From contig JAIRJQ010000098.1 of NCBI GenBank assembly GCA_031260545.1, positions 1 through 14,655 of the forward strand: DNA of 14,655 nt. The letters are read 5' to 3'. This stretch comes from Methanomassiliicoccaceae archaeon (lineage in GTDB: Archaea > Thermoplasmatota > Thermoplasmata > Methanomassiliicoccales > Methanomethylophilaceae). The position numbers and the translations under genes were made by a program. The notes under the pieces are model-generated. The model saw only the letters and a program-made list of their open reading frames with translations. It searched no databases and was not told the DNA's origin. Each line of letters opens with the position of its first letter. Within the stretch, counting starts at the first letter, position 1. This document shows positions 1 to 5,247 of the stretch, in pieces.

Positions 1-305
1 AGGTTCACACCGTTGTCCTGAAGGTCCCCTGAAAGCATCACTATCTCGTCTGCGGACTTCCTGTATCTTTCGATACCGTTGCTTTTGCGGTAATAACAAA
101 ATGAACAGTTGTTCCTGCAGAACGTGGAAAAATAAACGAAACCGTATGTGTATATCGTATTACCGAAACTCTTCTTTTTGACGTTATACGCTGTCTCCAG
201 AAGATCACTCAGTGAGTCTGGGTCATTTATCAAAAGAAGTTTTTCTATTTCCTCTTTGCTTAATCCTTTGCATTCCGACGCCTTCTCTAAGATCGAATCA
301 TACAT
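1..305 (-). CDS. pylB: PylB, 3-methylornithine synthase (5' part only)
   Basis: Partial radical-SAM enzyme of pyrrolysine biosynthesis. The family converts L-lysine to (3R)-3-methyl-D-ornithine, the first step before PylC and PylD. I translated the minus strand from ATG at 305-303 and read 101 residues with no stop before the window edge. The segment FVYFSTFCRNNCSFCYYR (residues 56-73) has the radical-SAM triad C63, C67, C70 in CxxxCxxC spacing, with the PylB-specific VYFST lead-in and the CSFCYY signature. The preceding FGN and the following ERYRKSADEI also resemble Methanosarcina PylB from memory. The start lies 9 bases after the pylS stop, so the gene is almost certainly co-transcribed with pylS. 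The SAM-binding barrel lies outside the window. The missing neighbours pylC and pylD are expected further left, which is inference. Confidence 0.92.
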   Translation of the reverse strand, partial: MYDSILEKASECKGLSKEEIEKLLLINDPDSLSDLLETAYNVKKKSFGNTIYTYGFVYFSTFCRNNCSFCYYRKSNGIERYRKSADEIVMLSGDLQDNGVN

Positions 306-314
306 TGTATCAGC

Positions 315-1130
315 TCAGTCGATCTTTGTTCCGTTGAGATAGACGAGACTTTTACCCATCTTCTTTATGTTGCTCTTCCCGGACATCTGCATCAGTAAAC
401 GTTCGACGCCGAACCCGGCGCCGCACCATGGTTCGTGGATATCGTGCGCCTCATCCAATATATGAGGTCCTACTGCGCCTGATGCCGTTTCCGTTCCGTT
501 CACTTCAACGTCCAGTGTCGTCTTGTAAACTTCAGAACATTCCTCTGTCATTTTATATTCCAGCTGAGTGACGTCCATGACCTTGGATATCAGTTCTTTC
601 AGCCTCTCCGTTGGATCTCCCTCAGGTCCGAGCTCCACTAGATTCAGCATTGTGAACTCTTCCAAGTGATTATTGCTTCTCGATTCTTTTCTGAAACATG
701 ATCCTATCTCAAATATCCTTACGGGACCCGATGTCCTGTCCCTGAGTTTGCGCATCACAAAATAGAGGTTAGGGGCAAGCATAGGCCGCAGACATCTCTT
801 TTCATCGATCATGAACACCTGTCTGTACAGCTGGGAATCTTTCGTTATCGTCATTTTTTCAAGAGCGTTCTTTGAAATTATCAGAGGGGTCTTGACCTCA
901 ATGAATCCGTTCTTTGTTAAAAGATCCGCAAGGTCCGCTTCAAGTCTTGACAGCGAGTGCCTTTTCGGTTCTGATATTAACTCGTATATCTGTTTATCAT
1001 TTTTTGATGTTAGATCATTGAATACGGTCACGAACGCCTTTTCCCTTTCTTCGGGTGTTTCAAAATCAGAATCATAATTGTCCTCCCCTAATTCTCTGAG
1101 GCGCTGAATCTGCGATTCGGTGAATTTCAT
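315..1130 (-). CDS. pylS: Pyrrolysyl-tRNA synthetase, catalytic domain only
   Basis: Class II aminoacyl-tRNA synthetase that charges tRNA-Pyl with pyrrolysine. At 271 residues it consists only of the catalytic domain. The roughly 180-residue N-terminal tRNA-binding part (PylSn) of Methanosarcina PylS is absent, as in Methanomethylophilus alvus. Motif 2 is at FEIGSCFRKES (140-150) with HLEEFTMLN (155-163), and motif 3 at GAGFGVERLL (237-246). Pocket residues known from PylRS align by eye: L118 and Y123 in MLAPNLY, N163 and V165 in MLNLV, Y202 in EVYKTT, and W235 in HEPWCGAG. The N-terminus FTESQIQRLRELG matches the alvus type, supporting this ATG. No pylSn frame is visible in the window. The gene starts 23 bases after pylT and ends 9 bases before pylB, so one transcript is likely. 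No strong Shine-Dalgarno site is seen. Confidence 0.97.
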   Translation of the reverse strand: MKFTESQIQRLRELGEDNYDSDFETPEEREKAFVTVFNDLTSKNDKQIYELISEPKRHSLSRLEADLADLLTKNGFIEVKTPLIISKNALEKMTITKDSQLYRQVFMIDEKRCLRPMLAPNLYFVMRKLRDRTSGPVRIFEIGSCFRKESRSNNHLEEFTMLNLVELGPEGDPTERLKELISKVMDVTQLEYKMTEECSEVYKTTLDVEVNGTETASGAVGPHILDEAHDIHEPWCGAGFGVERLLMQMSGKSNIKKMGKSLVYLNGTKID

Positions 1131-1153
1131 TGGATTTCCGTCCTGACATAAAG

Positions 1154-1220
1154 CGAGAGACCGGGGAATCGAACCCCGCTAGCGCGGCTGTAGAGGCCTA
1201 CCGATCCCAGATCGTCCCCC
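1154..1220 (-). tRNA. pylT: tRNA-Pyl (anticodon CUA), compact form
   Basis: Amber-decoding tRNA, 67 bases, CCA not encoded. Folding by hand gives a 7-bp acceptor stem GGGGGAC/GTCTCTC with discriminator G. No base lies between acceptor and D stems. The D stem is GATC/GATC around a 3-base TGG loop, with one linker base G. The anticodon stem is interrupted: outer GT/GC pairs, then A opposite GC, then GGC/GCC. The 7-base loop is CTCTACA with anticodon CTA. A 3-base variable loop TAG follows, then a T arm CGGGG/CCCCG with loop TTCGATT. The missing base 8, tiny D loop and broken anticodon stem are the features described for Methanomassiliicoccales tRNA-Pyl, which explains why general tRNA finders may miss it. 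It lies between mtmB and pylS with its own TATA box about 30 bases upstream. Confidence 0.95.
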
Positions 1221-1244
1221 AATGTCGACCTACCTTATTTCGAC

Positions 1245-1259
1245 TATAAAATATATAAT
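1245..1259 (-). promoter_or_regulatory. TATA box for pylT-pylS-pylB
   Basis: Minus-strand TATATATTTTATAG is centred near 1252, about 32 bases before the first base of tRNA-Pyl. That spacing puts the transcript start some 6 bases upstream of the mature tRNA. It implies that pylT, pylS and pylB can be made independently of mtmB. Inferred from position and sequence only. Confidence 0.7.
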
Positions 1260-1340
1260 GGTTTTCTTTTTTCTTTCAGACTTTAGAAAGAAGTACTAAA
1301 AGGTTTCTGTTTTTTTATCTTAATGACGCTTATTTTTTCT

Positions 1341-2726
1341 TCAGCGGTACTTCATTTCCAGACCGAGTTCTTTGAGAATGTGGGTCGTGTTCTCATATAC
1401 GCCTAAGTACTCATTGGACGGCGTTATCGTCTTCAGATCGTAACAGTCCTGGAATCTTTTCCCCTTGGGAGGGTGATGGAATTCCGCTTCGTAGCTTCCT
1501 ATCAGACGGTCCAGGATCTCATTGACCACGGATGTATTCATACCTGCCGTTGCGATCGCCGCTTCGCCCATTATCCTTGCTTCCATCGGTGTGGACTTAT
1601 CCCTTGCGACACCTTTCGATGCTGCCGACCCTGAGATGAGCTCGCGGCCTGATGCTGTGTCTGCGATCGCCTGTGCCGCTGTCTCGAGCAGACACATCTC
1701 TGTGCACGGGCCCGCCGTCGGATAATACTGATTGGATAGCAAAAGATCGGTATTGCGGTCTAACGCGGCGCCGACGTGCGACGATATCTGCAGTGTCTCG
1801 CGTGCAGTGGTGATGCCCCATCTTATGTGTATCGGACCGTCCAGATGTATGTGCGATCCGAACATGACGAATGATGCTAACGTTGTTGCTACATCGCATA
1901 TCGCAGTTTCTTCAACTCCGCCGCAGTATCCTCCGAATATGGGCATCTGCTCCATCAGTATCGTATCGCCGTTGACGGCCCAACCCGCCAACATGTTCAG
2001 TCCGGTCATGTCCATTTTCATCTCGTTCAGCTGCGAGCATTCATGCATGTCCGTCTTCTCCAGACCGGACTGGAAGCTTGATGTGAGACGTCCGGAAGCG
2101 GACAGCGGGGTATTCGGTCCCTATATGGCCATCCCGGGACGTTCCGCTCTGACCATCCCTTCTCTCACCGCTCTTATCTCCGCAAGCGTCGCTTTTATCT
2201 CCCACGGCGTATTTGCGGTCGGGGCGTGACCGTCCACTGTTGACATCACACCGCTTACCAATGTATCAACGACCGCTTCCTGCGCATAACCCTGCATTAA
2301 CGTAACGAAAATATCCTCTGATATCGGTGCTCCGGTCGGTCCGCCCTGTATGATCGGTTTTTCAGGGGCGTTCCCGCGGCGGCGTTCGCACACCACCTCA
2401 TCCTTTCCGCGCCCCAGCCTCAGTTTCTTCGGAGCTTTCTTGATCCCCTCGAATACTTCGTCCTCTGTCACATACATCACCCTTCCCAGGTCAGGATTGA
2501 AAAATCCCGTTGTGACGAGCATCTCGACACCGGCTTGGAACAGCCGGTCCATCTCATCCTTGTCCTCGGGAATTATCTTCCTTCCGAATTCAAGATTGTA
2601 TTTGTTTTTGATGAGCGCAGCGTTGTTCGGGACCGTAACGTAGTCCCATGTGTCCTCTCGCGTTTTCTTACCGCTGAGGAACCGGTCGTATGTTTCAAAT
2701 ACAGATACGGGTTTGGACGCAACCAT
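1341..2726 (-). CDS. mtmB: Monomethylamine methyltransferase MtmB with pyrrolysine at residue 202
   Basis: Transfers the methyl group of monomethylamine to its cognate corrinoid protein MtmC, feeding methyl-dependent methanogenesis. The 461-residue product is read through an in-frame TAG at 2121-2123 (codon 202, exactly the Pyl202 position of Methanosarcina barkeri MtmB). The protein continues in the same frame to TGA at 1341-1343. The context RPGMAI-Pyl-GPNTPLSA matches RPGMGV-Pyl-GPETSLSA of M. barkeri. Family stretches include QGGPTGAPISED before the TAG, and DEQMPIFGGY-like EQMPIFGGYCGG, HLDGPIHIRWG and QYYPTAGPCTEMCLLE after it. The fold is a TIM barrel with pyrrolysine in the substrate pocket. 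A promoter with a leader of about 40 bases lies upstream, and GTGAT sits 5 bases before the ATG as a partial Shine-Dalgarno site. No mtmC is in the window. A TAG-truncated pair of genes is not a sensible reading. Confidence 0.97.
2090..2103 (-). promoter_or_regulatory. Hairpin just downstream of the UAG (PYLIS-like position)
   Basis: In the mtmB mRNA a perfect 5-bp stem GTCCG/CGGAC closes a 4-base CTTC loop, beginning 17 bases after the UAG. A weaker GGG/CCC pairing lies between it and the UAG. A structure in this place (PYLIS) was proposed in Methanosarcina mtmB and later found not to be strictly required. Here its role is unknown and it may be incidental to coding. Confidence 0.35.
2121..2123 (-). 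other. UAG pyrrolysine codon of mtmB
   Basis: Minus-strand TAG lies in frame inside mtmB. Translation on both sides keeps the MtmB family sequence without a shift, so this is a sense codon for pyrrolysine. It sits 3 codons after the conserved Pro-Gly of RPGMAI. Confidence 0.97.
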
Positions 2727-2744
2727 TATATCACAACTAACCGC

Positions 2745-2760
2745 ACCCGTTTATACGGGT
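2745..2760 (-). promoter_or_regulatory. Inverted repeat in the mtmB leader
   Basis: A perfect 6-bp inverted repeat ACCCGT/ACGGGT surrounds a 4-base loop, 19-34 bases before the mtmB ATG. With the TATA box at 2787-2798 it would lie at the very 5' end of the mRNA. It could be an RNA hairpin or a DNA operator; the sequence does not decide. Confidence 0.5.
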
Positions 2761-2786
2761 ACACGGTGCTCGATTGCAGTGTGCCA

Positions 2787-2798
2787 TATTTAATTATA
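2787..2798 (-). promoter_or_regulatory. TATA box for mtmB
   Basis: Minus-strand TATAATTAAATA lies about 67 bases before the ATG, predicting a start near 2767 and a leader of about 41 bases. The same 12-mer occurs as the TATA box of the adhesin gene near 13900. Confidence 0.6.
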
Positions 2799-2913
2799 CT
2801 GGATATCTTTAAATATTACATTAGTATATAAAATAAACTAAAAATAATCATATTTATTTCTATCTGAAAATGCCCCATTTAGATGGATAGCCCCTCCGAG
2901 CCGATATTTTTAT

Positions 2914-2929
2914 TAAAAAGCTTATATAC
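2914..2929 (+). promoter_or_regulatory. TATA box for rpl15e
   Basis: AAAAAGCTTATATACA is a purine-rich BRE-like stretch running into a TATA box. It predicts a transcript start near 2951 and a leader of about 60 bases. The AT-rich stretch from 2800 to 2913 between the divergent mtmB and rpl15e promoters holds no gene I can see. Confidence 0.65.
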
Positions 2930-2952
2930 AGGTCAATGTTATGCGCTCGCTA

Positions 2953-2969
2953 CGTAGTGTTAAGCTACG
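2953..2969 (+). promoter_or_regulatory. Leader hairpin of rpl15e
   Basis: CGTAG and CTACG form a 5-bp stem around a 7-base loop, close to the predicted 5' end of the rpl15e mRNA. The rest of the leader holds two GGTG motifs; the second is the Shine-Dalgarno site. It also holds a 5-codon frame ATG-TGC-CCT-GAA-AGG-TGA at 2975-2992. Whether any of this regulates eL15 is unknown. Confidence 0.35.
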
Positions 2970-3011
2970 CGGAGATGTGCCCTGAAAGGTGAATCCGATA
3001 AGGTGGTCTGA

Positions 3012-3638
3012 ATGACAGAGAAGAAAGAAGAAGGTCCCGCGAACATACGCGGCAAGAGCATGTACCGGTATATTGCCGATGCATGGAAGAATCCTAACAA
3101 AAGTTATTTGAAAGAACTCAACAAAGAAAGGCGTTACCAGTGGAGAAGGGAAGAGAACTTCTGCCGCGTTGAGAGACCTACAAGACTTGACAGAGCGAGA
3201 AGCCTCGGATACAAAGCGAAACAGGGTTACGTCATCGTCCGCGGAAGGGTCAGAAAAGGTACGTTCAATAAGAGAACAATAAAAGGCGGAAGGAGAGCGA
3301 AGAGAAAGGGTATCACGAAGATCACCGTCGGCAAGAGCTTACAGAGGCTTGCTGAGGAAAGAACACAGAAGAGATACCCCAACCTTGAGGTCCTGAACTC
3401 CTATTGGGTAGGAATGGACGGACAGTACGAATGGTACGAGGTAATTCTCGTTGATCCGCATCACTCCGTGATAAAAGCTGACCCGAAGATCAACTGGATC
3501 TGCGACCCGACACAGAAAGGACGTGTCTACCGCGGTAAGACGTCCGCAGGTCAGAGAGGACGCGGGCTGCACAAGAAGGGCAAGGGCACAGAGAAGATCC
3601 GGCCTTCAATAAACGCAAAGGGCGGAAGAGGGAAGTAA
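3012..3638 (+). CDS. rpl15e: Ribosomal protein eL15 (L15e)
   Basis: Archaeal/eukaryotic large-subunit protein eL15, 208 residues, highly basic. It binds 23S rRNA. Family stretches run along its length: MYRYIADAWKNP near the N-terminus, RPTRLDRARSLGYKAKQGY, VIVRGRVRKG, KRYPNLEVLNSYWVGMDGQYEWYEVILVD, NWICDPTQKGRVYRGKTSAG, and the glycine/lysine-rich end RGRGLHKKGKGTEK. The ATG follows GGTGG at 3002-3006 at good spacing. The first 12 or so residues, TEKKEEGPANIRG, form a charged extension compared with many archaeal eL15 proteins (about 195 residues). It diverges from mtmB and has its own promoter and terminator, so it seems monocistronic. A hairpin spans its stop codon. Confidence 0.97.
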   Translation: MTEKKEEGPANIRGKSMYRYIADAWKNPNKSYLKELNKERRYQWRREENFCRVERPTRLDRARSLGYKAKQGYVIVRGRVRKGTFNKRTIKGGRRAKRKGITKITVGKSLQRLAEERTQKRYPNLEVLNSYWVGMDGQYEWYEVILVDPHHSVIKADPKINWICDPTQKGRVYRGKTSAGQRGRGLHKKGKGTEKIRPSINAKGGRGK

Positions 3639-3645
3639 TTCCCTC
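3628..3645 (+). terminator. Hairpin over the rpl15e stop codon
   Basis: GAGGGAA and TTCCCTC make a perfect 7-bp stem whose 4-base loop GTAA contains the TAA stop. Pyrimidine-rich sequence including TTATTTTTCC follows within 15-20 bases. Likely the 3' end or 3' stabiliser of the mRNA. The stretch 3646-3820 holds a GC-rich patch with only weak pairing, for example CGGC/GCCG near 3750-3775, and no convincing gene. Confidence 0.55.
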
Positions 3646-3828
3646 TCCTGTAAACCTCTTATTTTTCCTTTAATTAGGTCTTCTTTCATTTTGAATAATA
3701 TACAATTATTGATGACTCCGATCAATGCCTGGTTTATCATCATTCCGGCGTGTCCGTTACGGTCTGGCCGCAAAATATCTTTCCGCCAAAGGGGGCAAAG
3801 CCCGTGTTATTATTTCACAATAGATAAC

Positions 3829-3837
3829 TATATAAAG
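3829..3837 (+). promoter_or_regulatory. TATA box for the first YegP gene
   Basis: TATATAAAG is centred about 26 bases before 3859, giving a leader of roughly 9 bases to the ATG at 3869. GTGATTCC lies directly before that ATG and can pair with the 16S rRNA 3' end. Confidence 0.6.
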
Positions 3838-3868
3838 TATAGCTACTTCCCACAATTTAGTGATTCCT

Positions 3869-4306
3869 ATGGGGAAGTTCATAATAAAGAAAACAAACAC
3901 AGGCTTCATCTTTTATTTGAAGGCCAACAACACGCAGACCGTTTGCACGTCACAGGTGTACGCTTCGTTGACTGGGTGCAAAGTGGGGATCGAAAGTCTG
4001 AGAAAGAACTGTGATTCTGGTACAGAAGATCAGACGTTACAGAAGTTCGAACCCCTGAAAAATCCGAAGTGGGAGATATACGTTGATAAAGCTGGCGAAT
4101 ACAGATTCCGTCTGAAAGCTTCGAACGGCGAGAACCTGATCGCGTCACAGGGATACACGACGAAGACCGCATGCAAGAACGGCATTTCAAGCATAGCGAA
4201 TAACGCCCCGGAGGCGGACGTCGAGAAAGAAGAGGACGTGAAGAAGGACGCTAAGGAAGAATCGAAAGATATCAAAAAGGACACGAAGAAAGTGGCCAAA
4301 AAATGA
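3869..4306 (+). CDS. Tandem YegP (DUF1508) protein, copy 1
   Basis: Small soluble protein of 145 residues made of two YegP/DUF1508 repeats and a charged tail. Repeat 1 covers about residues 2-48 (GKFIIKKTNTGFIFYLKANN, then GCKVGIESLRKNC). Repeat 2 covers about 67-113 (KWEIYVDKAGEYRFRLKASN, then YTTKTACKNGISS). Both show the family pattern: a beta-hairpin with F-x-L-K-A-x-N followed by a helix with an nGI-S motif. The tail (from about 116) is Lys/Asp/Glu-rich and ends in lysines. The biochemical role of the family is not established. The start is set at ATG 3869 because the paralogue at 4675 begins with the same MGKFII; a GTG at 3860 would add three residues. By my hand alignment 103 of the first 119 residues match copy 2. 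It appears to have its own promoter and terminator. Confidence 0.88.
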   Translation: MGKFIIKKTNTGFIFYLKANNTQTVCTSQVYASLTGCKVGIESLRKNCDSGTEDQTLQKFEPLKNPKWEIYVDKAGEYRFRLKASNGENLIASQGYTTKTACKNGISSIANNAPEADVEKEEDVKKDAKEESKDIKKDTKKVAKK

Positions 4307-4319
4307 GGCGCATAGCCTC
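4305..4319 (+). terminator. Hairpin at the end of YegP copy 1
   Basis: GAGGC/GCCTC, a 5-bp stem with loop GCATA, begins inside the TGA stop and is followed by CCTTCTTTAAATTCCTT. It is homologous to the hairpin at the end of copy 2. Confidence 0.55.
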
Positions 4320-4342
4320 CCTTCTTTAAATTCCTTAAACCG

Positions 4343-4377
4343 ATGAGCGTTTTCGCTCATACTTTTTGTTTTTTGTT
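4343..4377 (+). terminator. Hairpin with T-rich tail
   Basis: A perfect 7-bp stem ATGAGCG/CGCTCAT with a TTTT loop is followed by ACTTTTTGTTTTTTGTT. It is a second, stronger stop signal after YegP copy 1 on the plus strand. Confidence 0.6.
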
Positions 4378-4383
4378 AAAATG

Positions 4384-4533
4384 CTAACTGAAGTTATGCG
4401 ATATCGTGTCACTTCCGGTCAAAGAAAATAACAATTCTCTGACCTGCGGCGCGTCCTGCTGTTCCTGCTCATCCTGTAAGTAATGATCGATCGTGTTTGT
4501 GTAAAGGTCATGGAACGGTCGCATTGAAAACAT
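4384..4533 (-). pseudogene. Possible gene remnant or 49-residue small ORF
   Basis: A minus-strand frame from ATG 4533 to TAG 4384 reads 49 residues beginning MFSMRPFHDLYTNTIDHY and continuing with LQDEQEQQDAPQVRELLFSL. The composition looks protein-like. The same frame continues upstream across a TGA (4539-4537) into FELCYNCSQDPRFEAFSTPE and has no good start codon there. This suggests a decayed gene broken by one stop rather than an intact small protein. It ends in TAG, which no certain gene in the window uses as a stop. I do not recognise the family. No Shine-Dalgarno site precedes the ATG. Confidence 0.25.
4417..4444 (-). other. 10-bp hairpin of unknown role
   Basis: Read on the minus strand, GGTCAGAGAA pairs with TTCTTTGACC over 10 bp including one G-U, with an 8-base loop. 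On the plus strand the same position is an A-C mismatch, so an RNA would more likely be made from the minus strand. It overlaps the end of the degraded frame and could be chance. Confidence 0.35.
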
Positions 4534-4637
4534 TGATCAGTGAAGGTGCGCAAATGGCCTCTGTTCCTCCGGAGTACTGAATGCTTCGAAACGCGGATCC
4601 TGTGAACAATTGTAACATAATTCAAAATACGTAAATG

Positions 4638-4658
4638 TTTAAATCATTGAATTCAATG
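4638..4658 (+). promoter_or_regulatory. TATA box and 14-bp palindrome before YegP copy 2
   Basis: TTTAAAT (4638-4644) fits a TATA box for a start near 4667. Immediately after it CATTGAATTCAATG (4645-4658) is a perfect 14-bp palindrome, placed between TATA box and transcript start where a repressor would block polymerase. The promoter of copy 1 lacks it. Confidence 0.5.
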
Positions 4659-4674
4659 TATTAACGGGGATTGT

Positions 4675-5184
4675 ATGGGAAAGTTCATCATTAAGAAAAC
4701 AAACACCGGTTTTATATTCTATCTGAAGGCCAACAACACGCAGACCGTTTGCACATCTCAAGTGTACTCGTCACTCTCCGGATGCAAAGCAGGGATAGAG
4801 AGTTTGAGGAAAAATTGTAATGCCGACACAGAGGATCAGACGTTACAGAAATTAGAACCCCTGAAGAATCCGAAGTGGGAAATATATGCGGACAAAGCGG
4901 ATGAATTCAGATTCCGCCTGAAAGCGTCGAACGGCGAGAACATAATCGGATCACAAGGATACACGACGAAGACCGCATGCAAGAACGGGATCGCAAGCAT
5001 TGCGAAGAACGCTCCTGACGCGGAGGTCGAGAGGGAAGAGGAAGAGAAGAAAGAAGAGAAAAAGGAAGAGCCCAAGAAAGAGGTCAAAAAAGCGGAACCC
5101 AAGAAGGAGACCAAACCTGCGCCCAAGGCTGCGCCTAAGAAGGACGAAAAAAAGGAAGCTCCGAAAAAGGTTACCAAAAAATGA
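4675..5184 (+). CDS. Tandem YegP (DUF1508) protein, copy 2, long tail
   Basis: Protein of 169 residues, the duplicate of the gene ending at 4306. It has two YegP repeats (about residues 2-48 and 67-113), then a tail of about 50 residues built almost only from Lys, Glu, Pro and Ala (EEEEKKEEKKEEPKKEVKK and similar), ending KKVTKK. The tail is about twice that of copy 1 and resembles low-complexity linker or histone-H1-like tails, so it is likely disordered. The repeats keep the KASNGEN and ACKNGI signatures. The function of YegP proteins is not known. Start at ATG 4675 follows GGGGATTGT. Its promoter carries a palindrome that copy 1 lacks, suggesting separate control. A GC hairpin shared with the convergent ThiI-like gene closes it. 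Confidence 0.88.
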   Translation: MGKFIIKKTNTGFIFYLKANNTQTVCTSQVYSSLSGCKAGIESLRKNCNADTEDQTLQKLEPLKNPKWEIYADKADEFRFRLKASNGENIIGSQGYTTKTACKNGIASIAKNAPDAEVEREEEEKKEEKKEEPKKEVKKAEPKKETKPAPKAAPKKDEKKEAPKKVTKK

Positions 5185-5198
5185 GGCGCATACGCCTC
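5183..5198. terminator. Bidirectional terminator hairpin
   Basis: A perfect 6-bp stem GAGGCG/CGCCTC with loop CATA starts inside the YegP TGA stop. On the plus strand GGTTCTTTTAATTT follows. On the minus strand, downstream of the convergent ThiI-like gene, CATTTTTTGG follows directly; that T-run is the complement of the lysine codons ending YegP. It could serve both genes. Confidence 0.6.
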
Positions 5199-5247
5199 GG
5201 TTCTTTTAATTTGTGCTGTTTCATTCAATATCGATCGCGTTCATCTG

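Larger units (their letters stand above)
4320..4636. other. Intergenic stretch between the YegP copies
   Basis: About 317 bases with no convincing intact gene. It holds a terminator-like hairpin (4343-4377), a 10-bp hairpin (4417-4444) and a degraded-looking minus-strand frame (4384-4533). No sequence here resembles a YegP gene, so the intervening DNA is not a third decayed copy. Confidence 0.5.

Noticed and set aside
1341..2726. Two separate genes or a nonsense-mutated methyltransferase
   Set aside because: The stop between them is TAG at the exact pyrrolysine position, the frame is preserved and homology continues without a gap.
2971..3015. C/D-box small RNA in the rpl15e leader
   Set aside because: Two CTGA motifs are present but there is no proper C box (RUGAUGA) at the needed spacing.
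3646..3820. Structured RNA in the GC-rich patch after rpl15e
   Set aside because: Only 3-4 bp pairings could be found, with no promoter before it and no known RNA motif.
4419..4625. 68-residue minus-strand open frame between the YegP genes
   Set aside because: It is arginine/serine-rich with no recognisable motif. Another frame of the same strand looks more protein-like, so this one is probably a shadow.
4836..5228. 130-residue minus-strand frame opposite YegP copy 2
   Set aside because: Its Phe/Ser runs are the complement of Lys/Glu codons of the YegP tail.
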